Below, piece by piece: positions 1-6,072 of a stretch of 35,101 bases of DNA. The DNA is taken from NCBI GenBank assembly GCA_023265925.1, contig JAHFSD010000006.1, positions 1 through 35,101 on the forward strand, read 5' to 3'. The translations under genes and the position numbers were made by a program. A model generated the notes under the pieces. The model was not told the origin of the DNA. It did not search any database and was given only the letters and a program-made list of their open reading frames with translations. The stretch is from an archaeon (GTDB lineage: Archaea > Nanobdellota > Nanobdellia > Woesearchaeales > GW2011-AR9). Position 1 is the stretch's first letter; every line of letters begins with the position of its first letter.

Positions 1-28
1 CCTCGATTTTCTTCCTGGTCAGGCGCAT
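1..28 (-). CDS. 5' end of an unidentified gene, cut by the window edge
   Basis: Reading leftwards, an ATG at 28-26 opens MRLTRKKIE and runs off the window. A TATA-like TTTTAAAG on the same strand (about 51-58) lies roughly 25 nt upstream, the spacing seen for many leaderless genes in this window. Nine residues are too few to name a product. It would be co-directional with the hjc gene just upstream but seems to have its own promoter. Confidence 0.4.
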
Positions 29-53
29 AGGCAGCGGAGATAAGAGGGCGCTT

Positions 54-461
54 TTAAAGATTTCTGTTCTCTTTCTCTAACAGTTCATCCACTATTAACC
101 CTTTCCGCTTGGCCTGCTCCAGTGACACCGCCCATAAATTGCCGGTCCGTTCCAGGTCTTCCAGCAGCAGGAAATACCACGGCTCGCGGGGAAACCGCAC
201 CCCGATCCAGCTTTCTGCCCCAAATTTCTGCGAGAACGTTTTCAATTGTTCAATCTCTTCGTCAGGAAAATATTTCTTTTTGTCCTTGGTTACTTTGCAT
301 TCGATGGCCACTCGGCGCACCGCGTTCCCGGCCAAGATGTCCGGAGAAGGATAATGGGAGCTTCCTGAACCTGCAGACCTAATTGCCGACCAGCCCGCCT
401 GATGGAATAAGTGGATGAGCTCCCGTTCCCCCTTGATGCCTTTGGCTTTTTGCTGGATCAT
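54..461 (-). CDS. hjc: Archaeal Holliday junction resolvase Hjc
   Basis: A 135-aa protein of the archaeal Hjc family, a dimeric endonuclease that resolves four-way DNA junctions during recombination and fork repair. The N-terminal half carries the PD-(D/E)XK nuclease pattern: KGIKGERELI with Glu12, an AGSGSS loop, Asp41 in PDILA, and Glu54-x-Lys56 in IECKVTK. The length matches the family (about 120-140 aa). A TATA-like TTAAATAG sits about 25 nt before the ATG, so the transcript is probably leaderless. The gene diverges from the HesB-like gene to its right. Family and active-site assignment are firm; physiological role is inferred from the family. Confidence 0.93.
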   Translation of the reverse strand: MIQQKAKGIKGERELIHLFHQAGWSAIRSAGSGSSHYPSPDILAGNAVRRVAIECKVTKDKKKYFPDEEIEQLKTFSQKFGAESWIGVRFPREPWYFLLLEDLERTGNLWAVSLEQAKRKGLIVDELLEKENRNL

Positions 462-594
462 GTTGTAAAGGAAAAGAATTTTCTATTTAAGGCATTCGGT
501 TTTAGGGCTCCATTAAAAAGCTTGTTAAGAAAACATGCCTGTTTTTGAATGAGACCCAAAAATCTTATAAATCAGCCTGCCTTTTCAGTAGATT

Positions 595-1182
595 ATGACC
601 CAAGCACAAATCCTGCAGCACATCACTCAGGATACCCTAATCGGTGAGATTGTGGAGCAGCATCCCGAAGTTATTGAAACCCTGCTGAGTTATGGCGTTC
701 ATTGCATCGGCTGCCACGTTAGCCCCTATGAGCCGTTAGGCGATGGTTTCCGCAGCCACGGATTGAGTGAGGACGAAATTCAGGGTGCTATCAGGAAATT
801 AAATGAAATGGTGTTGAAAAGCAGTTCTCCGTCCACCTCCAATGGTTCACTTTCCTCTACTGCTGCTACTGTTCATGTTACCGACAAGGCTGCGGCGAAA
901 ATCAAAGAAACCTGCCAGAGCAACCATAAACAAGCCCTGCGTATCTCCGTGAAACCCGGCGGCTGTTCCGGCTTTTCCTACGCGATGGAACTGGATGATC
1001 AGGCTGACGAACAGGACGTCGTGATTGTTGAAAAAGGCGTTTCTGTGTATATCGATCAAGCCAGCATGGCGAAGTTGAATGGCGCCACGGTTGATTATGT
1101 GGAAAGCCTGCAGGCATCAGGATTTAAGATCAGCAATCCTGAAGCGAGCCACAGTTGCGGCTGCGGGAAGAGTTTTGGGTAA
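595..1182 (+). CDS. DUF1858 + IscA/HesB-type iron-sulfur cluster carrier fusion
   Basis: A 195-aa two-domain protein. Residues about 5-72 look like DUF1858 (TLIGEIVEQHPEVIETLLSYG followed by a Cys37-x2-Cys40 pair). After a Ser/Thr-rich linker (about 75-92), residues 93-195 form an A-type Fe-S scaffold with the three family cysteines: Cys124 in GGCSGFSY, and Cys188 and Cys190 in SCGCGKSF. IscA/ErpA proteins hold or pass Fe-S clusters to target enzymes. The DUF1858 CxxC might supply a redox or extra metal site, which is inference. TTATAAAT lies about 25 nt before the ATG. A ygfZ-like gene follows after 4 nt, so the two likely form an Fe-S maturation operon, with Fe-S enzymes such as MutY as possible clients. 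Confidence 0.88.
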   Translation: MTQAQILQHITQDTLIGEIVEQHPEVIETLLSYGVHCIGCHVSPYEPLGDGFRSHGLSEDEIQGAIRKLNEMVLKSSSPSTSNGSLSSTAATVHVTDKAAAKIKETCQSNHKQALRISVKPGGCSGFSYAMELDDQADEQDVVIVEKGVSVYIDQASMAKLNGATVDYVESLQASGFKISNPEASHSCGCGKSFG

Positions 1183-1186
1183 TTCT

Positions 1187-2152
1187 ATGACGGTAGAAGA
1201 GGAATATCATTTAATTCAAGAGGGCGTTGGCCTCTTCGACTTCTCACTGGAAGGAAAAATTCTGGTCTCGGGAAAAGACCGGGGAGACTTTCTCAATGGG
1301 TTGGTATCCAATGATGTCAAAAATTTGCCGGTAAATACGGGAATGTTGGCCGCCTTTCTCGACAAGTTCGGAAAAATAATCTCAGACTGCCGCATCTTTA
1401 AGTTTGAAAAGCATCTTCTCCTCGTGCTTCCGTTCCTCCCGCGAAAGAAAATCCTGGAAAAATTACAGCAGGATGCTGCTCTCGTCGATGCTCGTGTGGA
1501 AGATCTTACACCCCAATATGCCCTGCTCAGTGTTCAGGGGAAGAAAGTCGATATTTTCCTAGAGGAATTGTCGGGAAAGACTATTCCTCTGTGGAGCTGC
1601 CTCCAGCAAGTTTTGGCCGATGTGGATGTTGCTATTCTCCGCCTGCCACGTTCCTCCGTTCCCAGTGTCGATCTGCTGATACCTACGTTGGCCTATAAAA
1701 ACATCTTAGCTTGGTTATTAGAGAAAGGAAAAAAGTATCAACTACAGAAAATGAATTATAAAACCTATGACCTCCTGCGGCTGGAAGCAGGAATTCCCTT
1801 ATTTGGCCTTGATTTTGACGAAACGACAATAGTGCCGGAAATCGGGGAAGAGGCGATCAGTTACACCAAGGGCTGTTATGTCGGGCAGGAAGTGGTGGCC
1901 AGAATAAAAAACGTGGGGAAGGGGATGACGGCAAAGAAATTGGTGAAGCTGGAAATGGTGAGCAGGAATCTGGTGGAGAAAGGAACGAAACTTTTTGCTG
2001 CTGGGCAGGAAATTGGTTGGGTGACCAGCAGTGCCTATTCGCCCGGATTACAGAAAGTGTTTGGGTTGGGGTTTGTGAAGAGAGGGTTTTATGACCAAGT
2101 GAGAGAAGTGGAAGTGGGAGAGAAGAGATTGAAAGCGATGGTAGTAAGTTAG
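1187..2152 (+). CDS. ygfZ: YgfZ/GcvT-like folate-binding Fe-S maturation protein
   Basis: A 321-aa protein of the GcvT/YgfZ superfamily. The diagnostic YgfZ signature is present as KGCYVGQEVVARI, with its conserved cysteine at about residue 230. The N-terminus (LFDFSLEGKILVSGKDRGDFLNGLVSNDV) matches the start of the folate-binding domain, and a small beta-rich C-terminal domain follows. YgfZ proteins support repair or assembly of certain Fe-S enzymes with tetrahydrofolate. I start at ATG 1187 rather than the ORF-track start at 1079, because the longer form would read through the end of the upstream hesB-like gene and its extra 36 residues lack family similarity. The 4-nt gap suggests one operon. 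YgfZ is mainly bacterial and patchy in archaea, so transfer is possible. Confidence 0.87.
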   Translation: MTVEEEYHLIQEGVGLFDFSLEGKILVSGKDRGDFLNGLVSNDVKNLPVNTGMLAAFLDKFGKIISDCRIFKFEKHLLLVLPFLPRKKILEKLQQDAALVDARVEDLTPQYALLSVQGKKVDIFLEELSGKTIPLWSCLQQVLADVDVAILRLPRSSVPSVDLLIPTLAYKNILAWLLEKGKKYQLQKMNYKTYDLLRLEAGIPLFGLDFDETTIVPEIGEEAISYTKGCYVGQEVVARIKNVGKGMTAKKLVKLEMVSRNLVEKGTKLFAAGQEIGWVTSSAYSPGLQKVFGLGFVKRGFYDQVREVEVGEKRLKAMVVS

Positions 2153-2163
2153 AAAAAGATAAA

Positions 2164-2265
2164 TGGACCTGCCGGGACTTCCAGGCTGCAATGAAGATTG
2201 CCTGCCGATCGAACCCGGACCTCATCGTTGCGAACGATGTATCGTAGCCGTTTGACTACAGGCCC
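2164..2265 (-). tRNA. tRNA-Ala (anticodon CGC) with an apparent T-loop intron
   Basis: Reading right to left, the acceptor stem GGGCCTG pairs with CAGGTCC, including G3:U70, the alanine identity pair. A D-arm with GG follows, then anticodon stem CATCG/CGATG with loop TTCGCAA (anticodon CGC, reading GCG), and a T-stem CCGGG/CCCGG with TTCGA. The T-loop is interrupted by about 30 extra nt that fold into their own hairpin, so the mature tRNA would be about 72 nt. CCA is not encoded. A TTTAAA box lies about 20-25 nt upstream on this strand. The gene points away from alaS, which begins 159 bp away. Confidence 0.85.
2178..2207 (-). other. Putative 30-nt tRNA intron in the T-loop
   Basis: About 30 nt separate TTCGA from the 3' half of the T-stem. 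On the tRNA strand the segment contains GCAAT-CTTC-ATTGC and a flanking CAG/CTG pairing, so it forms a hairpin resembling a relaxed bulge-helix-bulge substrate of the archaeal splicing endonuclease. Exact ends are ambiguous by 1-2 nt: the spliced T-loop could read TTCGATT or TTCGAGT. Noncanonical intron positions in the T-arm are known from some archaea. A strict bulge-helix-bulge with a perfect 4-bp central helix was not found by eye. Confidence 0.65.
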
Positions 2266-2423
2266 ACTTTCTCTTAAGAAGGCGTTTTCTTTAAAAATGT
2301 TTTAGTTTTCTAATCCTTGGAAAGTTTTGTTATCAGTTGATACTTTTAATTATCCTGTAGATTGCTCTATCCGGTCATTTTTATAAGCTAAAATATATAA
2401 ATCAAACCTCTTTCACCCAGCCC

Positions 2424-4172
2424 ATGAACGCCCCACAGCTCATCCAAAAATATCTGGACTTCTTTAAGAGCAAAGGTCACGCGGTCATCCCTTCCGCTTC
2501 TCTAATCCCCGCCAATGATGCTTCGGTCTTGTTCAATACGGCGGGGATGCAGCCGCTCGTGCCGTATTTAATGGGAGGGAAACATCCGCAAGGAACACGA
2601 CTGGTCAATGTGCAGAAGTGCCTTCGTACCGTAGATTTTGAAAATATTGGAGATAATACTCATCACACCTTCTTTCAGATGCTCGGCAACTGGTCGTTAG
2701 GTGATTATTTCAAGAAAGAAGCGATTGAATGGAGTTTTGAGTTTCTCACCAGCAGAAAATGGCTGGGAATTCCGGTGAGCAGGCTGGGCATCACGGTCTA
2801 TCAGGGCGATAAAGCTGTTCCGCGCGATGAAGAATCCTATGCCCGGTGGCGAAAGGCAGGCATTCCCGAAGAGAGAATCGCTTTTCAGGGGCAGGACAAT
2901 TTCTGGATTGCCGGGGAAACCGGGCCGTGCGGGCCATCAACAGAAATGTTTTATTGGATCGGGGAAGGGAACGCACCGGCAAAATTTGATCCGGCCGATG
3001 CCCGCTGGATGGAAATCTGGAATGATGTGTTCATGGCCTACAACAAAAAGGAAGATGGCACGGTCATTCCCCTCAAACAAAAAAATGTTGATACCGGGAT
3101 GGGCTTAGAGAGAACGTTAGCGGTCATTAACGGCAAGAAGAGCGCCTATGAAACCGATTTATTCCTGCCAGTCATTCAGAAAATTGAGCAGCTGAGCGGA
3201 AAGAAATATCGGAAAGAGCAGCGATCGATGCGCATTATTGCTGACCATCTTCGGGCGGCCGTGTTTATTCTCGGCGATGAGCAGGCCGTCCTGCCCTCGA
3301 ATGTGGACCGCGGCTATGTCTTACGCCGCCTGATCAGGAGAATCGTGCGCTACGGGAAAATGATCGGAATGCCCAGCCCGTTCACCGCGAAATTGGCGGA
3401 AGAAGTGGTGAAAGAATATAGTAGCTTCTATCCAGAATTGGAACGAAACCAGCAGCAGTTGTTCAGCGAATTGCCGAAAGAAGAAGATAAGTTTGAGCAG
3501 ACCCTGGAAAAGGGCCTGAAAGAATTGGAACGAATGGCCAACCAGGGCGATATTTCCGGCGTCAATGCCTTTCTGCTCTTCCAGAGTTATGGCTTCCCGC
3601 TGGAGATGACGGAGGAAATGGCCGCGGAGAAAGGAATCAAAGTGGATATAAAAGGGTTTCTGGCGGAATACGAGAAACACAAAGAACTATCCCGCCTGGG
3701 AGCAGAAAAAAAGTTTAAAGGCGGCTTAGCTGACACTTCCCCCCTCGTGGTCAGGATGCATACCGCCACCCATCTGCTCAATGAAGCCTTGCGCAAAGTT
3801 ATTTCTCCCGCCATTCATCAGCGGGGCAGCAACATTACGCCGGAACGACTGCGTTTTGACTTCAGTTTTGAGCGGAAATTGACCCCTGAGGAAATAAAGA
3901 AAGTGCAAGAGGAAGTGAATAGGGTGATCAAGGCCAACCTGACCGTCATCAGGAAAGAGCTGCCGTTCAAGGACGCCGAGAAATTGGGGGCGGAAAAGGA
4001 ATTCGGGCAGAAATATCCGGACAAAGTATCGGTTTATTTTGTGGGGGAGTATTCCAAGGAATTCTGTGGCGGGCCGCATGTGCAGCATACCAACGAAATC
4101 GGGAAGTTTAGGATTGTGAAGGAGGAATCCGTGGCCGCCGGGGTGAGAAGGATTAAGGCGGTGGTGGAATAA
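2424..4172 (+). CDS. alaS: Alanyl-tRNA synthetase, bacterial-type, lacking the C-Ala domain
   Basis: A 582-aa AlaRS. It charges tRNA-Ala and edits Ser/Gly mischarging. The class II catalytic core is intact (HTFFQMLGNWSLGDYF; DTGMGLERTLAV). The editing domain follows, with zinc-site motif HTATH near residue 446 and CGGPH near 547, and the protein ends right after GVRRIKAVVE. Typical AlaRS proteins run to about 850-950 aa with a DHHA1/C-Ala region, absent here. The N-terminus starts directly at the catalytic core (FLKSKGH-like), as in bacterial enzymes, without the longer archaeal N-terminal region, so a bacterial (perhaps candidate-phyla) origin is likely. ATATATAAAT lies about 25 nt before the ATG, so it is leaderless. 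A tRNA-Ala gene lies divergently upstream. Confidence 0.93.
   Translation: MNAPQLIQKYLDFFKSKGHAVIPSASLIPANDASVLFNTAGMQPLVPYLMGGKHPQGTRLVNVQKCLRTVDFENIGDNTHHTFFQMLGNWSLGDYFKKEAIEWSFEFLTSRKWLGIPVSRLGITVYQGDKAVPRDEESYARWRKAGIPEERIAFQGQDNFWIAGETGPCGPSTEMFYWIGEGNAPAKFDPADARWMEIWNDVFMAYNKKEDGTVIPLKQKNVDTGMGLERTLAVINGKKSAYETDLFLPVIQKIEQLSGKKYRKEQRSMRIIADHLRAAVFILGDEQAVLPSNVDRGYVLRRLIRRIVRYGKMIGMPSPFTAKLAEEVVKEYSSFYPELERNQQQLFSELPKEEDKFEQTLEKGLKELERMANQGDISGVNAFLLFQSYGFPLEMTEEMAAEKGIKVDIKGFLAEYEKHKELSRLGAEKKFKGGLADTSPLVVRMHTATHLLNEALRKVISPAIHQRGSNITPERLRFDFSFERKLTPEEIKKVQEEVNRVIKANLTVIRKELPFKDAEKLGAEKEFGQKYPDKVSVYFVGEYSKEFCGGPHVQHTNEIGKFRIVKEESVAAGVRRIKAVVE
4143..4167 (+). repeat. Direct repeat, copy 1 (3' end of alaS)
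   Basis: These 25 nt encode VRRIKAVV at the AlaRS C-terminus. They recur at 5885-5909 with 22 of 25 matches. All three differences are G in alaS and A in the other copy. Confidence 0.65.
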
Positions 4173-4197
4173 AGCAGAGTTAAGGTGGAAAGAAAAA

Positions 4198-4509
4198 TCA
4201 TATCCTTTCGTAGATAACTACGCGTGCTCCTAAGCTGGAGATCATGCTTGGAGTAGCGTAAGATATAACTTCTCCTATTTTTTGAGATGTAATAGGAAAG
4301 TCATATTTTTTACGATAGGTTCCCAATCCTGTTTTTACCATCTCTGATTTGGCGATAAGCAGAGCATTTTCATCAGGGCTAAAATAATCCGGCCTAAAGT
4401 TTGTAATTGCAGGTTCCCGACTAGGATGTAATGTTCTATGATCTGGAAGGGCAAAAACTAATTCTAACTCTCTTAACAGTTCTTTGATATCTGTTCGTTC
4501 ATTATTCAT
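4198..4509 (-). CDS. Hypothetical protein (about 103 aa), divergent from a TrmB-type regulator
   Basis: I do not recognise this protein. It is a soluble, mixed-charge polypeptide without membrane segments or Cys clusters. It begins MNNERTDIKELLRELELVF and contains a PDYFSPDENALLIAKSE stretch. Three in-frame ATGs exist (4527, 4518, 4509). I prefer 4509 because a TTTATATA box on this strand (about 4536-4544) would place the transcript start near it. It is transcribed away from the TrmB-like gene across a short shared promoter, so it is a candidate target of that regulator. Codon use is more AT-rich than in alaS, consistent with an accessory island. Confidence 0.6.
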   Translation of the reverse strand: MNNERTDIKELLRELELVFALPDHRTLHPSREPAITNFRPDYFSPDENALLIAKSEMVKTGLGTYRKKYDFPITSQKIGEVISYATPSMISSLGARVVIYERI

Positions 4510-4527
4510 TTTTATCATTCCTATCAT

Positions 4528-4610
4528 TCCTATACTGTATATAAATATTATTCCTCCCCTACGGGGGAAGAATAGAAAGATTTAAATACTTGGCCGATAG
4601 AAAAAGGATC
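4528..4610. promoter_or_regulatory. Divergent promoter pair with a central dyad
   Basis: Two opposed TATA-like boxes are visible: TTTATATA on the minus strand (about 4536-4544) for the hypothetical gene, and TTTAAATA at 4581-4588 on the plus strand for the regulator. Between them, at 4551-4569, lies an imperfect palindrome with arms TTCCTCC and GGGGGAA around a CCTAC centre (one G:T-type mismatch). Its position between both promoters suits an operator for the adjacent TrmB-like protein. This is inference from position and symmetry. Confidence 0.5.
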
Positions 4611-5366
4611 ATGGACCCTGAAATGATTCTCGAGGAGATAGGGCTGACTAGAAATGAAGTAAGGATTTATCTGGCGCTCTTGGAATTAGGCTCTACCACT
4701 TCGGGAGCGATTATAAAAAAGACCGGGATTCATACTTCTAAAGTTTATGATGGACTAGAACGACTTATCGAAAAGGGATTAGTCAGTTATGTGATTATCG
4801 CTGATACCAAACATTTTAAAGCGGTGAATCCGGAACGCTTGCTTGATTTCTTAGAGGAAAAGAAGAATAAAATCAGGCAGGAAGAAGAGCGTATTAAGAG
4901 TATTCTGCCGGAACTACGATTAAAACAGCAGTTGGTCGGGGACGATACGGAAGCGGAGATTTTTCGTGGCTGGAAAGGGCTCGAAACCGTCTATAAAATG
5001 TTGAGAGATACGCTGAAGAAAGGCGAGTTCAACTATGTTTTTGGAGCAAGCAAAGGTGAAGATAAAGAGCATGTTCGCATCTTCTTTACTAAACATCTTA
5101 AATTGCTGGCGCAGAAAAAAATCAAGCAAAAAATCATTTATAACGAATCAGCCCGAGGGAATATTCCTGAAAATCTGTGTTATCCTCAACTGTTCCAGGT
5201 GAGATATATGTCTAATATGACGCCGGCGGAAATCAATATCTGGGCTGACAAAGTTATGATTGTTATTTTGACAAGGAAGCCAACGGTTATTTTGCTGAGC
5301 AATAAGAACGTTGCCGACTCTTTCCGACAGTATTTTGAATTGATGTGGCAGATGGCCAAACCGTAA
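4611..5366 (+). CDS. TrmB-family transcriptional regulator
   Basis: About 251 aa. Residues 1-70 form the TrmB-type winged helix (LEEIGLTRNEVRIYLALLELG, then TSGAIIKKTGIHTSKVYDGL as the recognition region). A charged coiled-coil-like linker (EEKKNKIRQEEERIKSI) leads to a C-terminal effector domain with EAEIFRGWKGLETVYK, typical of TrmB-like proteins that lack the long sugar-binding extension. The ORF-track start (TTG at 4590) adds 7 residues; ATG 4611 fits a leaderless start 23-30 nt after TTTAAATA. It probably controls its own gene and the divergent hypothetical gene. The ligand cannot be read from sequence. Confidence 0.85.
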   Translation: MDPEMILEEIGLTRNEVRIYLALLELGSTTSGAIIKKTGIHTSKVYDGLERLIEKGLVSYVIIADTKHFKAVNPERLLDFLEEKKNKIRQEEERIKSILPELRLKQQLVGDDTEAEIFRGWKGLETVYKMLRDTLKKGEFNYVFGASKGEDKEHVRIFFTKHLKLLAQKKIKQKIIYNESARGNIPENLCYPQLFQVRYMSNMTPAEINIWADKVMIVILTRKPTVILLSNKNVADSFRQYFELMWQMAKP

Positions 5367-5441
5367 TCGGGAGCCAGAATTACTATGTTCCACCAAAAAG
5401 TTTAAAGATGTGGTGTGTTTTAGATATTTCTGGTGATACCC

Positions 5442-5678
5442 ATGTATCAAATCTTTCAAAAGGAAATAGACGAACAAGGGAGAGTTATCCTGCCGCGGGA
5501 ATGGCGGCAAGAGTTGAAAACTAAAAAAATAATTATTATCATGGAAGATCGGGTACTGAAAGTCTTAGCTGAACCACAACAGCTCAGTTCTTTCTTTGAT
5601 AAAGGCCGGAAGAGTACTTTAAAAGCCAATCCTTTTGAGAACTATGATGAATGCCTGGCCGAGGCTAGTTTACCATGA
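5442..5678 (+). CDS. vapB: AbrB/SpoVT-fold antitoxin (VapB-like)
   Basis: A 78-aa protein with an N-terminal swapped-hairpin AbrB domain (KEIDEQGRVILPREWRQEL, then IIIIMEDRVLKV) and a short acidic tail that would bind a PIN toxin. ATG 5442 is preceded at 7-nt spacing by GGTG, so I prefer it to the upstream GTG at 5433, which lies inside that ribosome-binding site. A TTTAAAG box near 5400 may drive it. Its end overlaps the start of the vapC remnant by 4 nt (ATGA), the usual toxin-antitoxin arrangement. Confidence 0.85.
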   Translation: MYQIFQKEIDEQGRVILPREWRQELKTKKIIIIMEDRVLKVLAEPQQLSSFFDKGRKSTLKANPFENYDECLAEASLP

Positions 5679-5878
5679 AGTTTCTTGATGCTAACATACT
5701 TATTTATGCTTGTTTCGTACCCAGATCCACCTTAACTTCAAAAGAAAAATCTCTGAAGGAAAAAAGTCAGGCAATTCTCCGCCGGGTCGATGAAGGTGAA
5801 CCTGTAGCTATTTCAGAAATTTATACTTTCGATCGTGATTTCAAAAAGTTTTCGTGGATAAAGGTGGTGCAGAAGTGA
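5675..5878 (+). pseudogene. vapC: VapC PIN-domain toxin with in-frame internal deletion
   Basis: The 67-aa ORF starts like a normal VapC (MKFLDANILIYA, first catalytic Asp at residue 5; then a KEKSQAILRRVDEGEPVAISE segment) and ends like one (YTFDRDFKKFSWIKV). The roughly 60 residues between are missing: SE is joined directly to IYTFDRDF. Full VapC proteins are about 125-140 aa. The deletion removes the central helices and at least one of the four acidic catalytic residues, so RNase activity is unlikely. The frame remains open and translation is still coupled to vapB. It could be a recent deletion, or a retained binding partner of VapB; the former is more likely. Confidence 0.75.
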
Positions 5879-5884
5879 GGTGTC

Positions 5885-5909
5885 GTGAGAAAGATTAAAG
5901 CAGTGGTGG
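5885..5909 (+). repeat. Direct repeat, copy 2: relic of the alaS 3' end
   Basis: The segment matches alaS 4143-4167 at 22 of 25 positions; two of the three differences are synonymous in the alaS frame. It lies 7 nt after the vapC stop and bounds the island that begins right after alaS. It is not part of a recognisable gene. The likely reading is a diverged duplicate of the alaS tail created when the regulator/toxin-antitoxin block was inserted; convergence by chance cannot be excluded. Confidence 0.5.
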
Positions 5910-5949
5910 GGCAGAAAGTATTTAAAGACCATTTCTTTTACCTAAAATC

Positions 5950-6072
5950 ATGGTAATGACACTACATCAAAACAAAAATATCGAAGTGGTCGGCTCCATA
6001 ATCGCTTTGATTGGAATCATCCTCGCCTTCATTGGAATTGTCCTCCTCTTAATCAAAGTTCTCTTTAGCTGA
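5950..6072 (+). CDS. 40-aa single-span membrane microprotein coupled to mutY
   Basis: This ORF is too short for the ORF track: MVMTLHQNKNIEVVGS followed by a hydrophobic stretch (IIALIGIILAFIGIVLLL) and IKVLFS. It predicts a short polar N-terminus and one transmembrane helix with small-residue GxxxxxxG spacing that could support oligomerisation. TATTTAAA at 5919-5926 is about 25 nt before the ATG, so it is the first, leaderless cistron of its transcript. Its TGA overlaps the mutY ATG by one base (TGATG), implying translational coupling. I recognise no family. Confidence 0.6.
   Translation: MVMTLHQNKNIEVVGSIIALIGIILAFIGIVLLLIKVLFS

Noticed and set aside
1857-2225. Minus-strand 122-aa ORF over the ygfZ 3' end and the tRNA
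   Set aside because: Shadow of ygfZ with Ser/Pro/Leu-rich composition; it also overlaps the tRNA gene.
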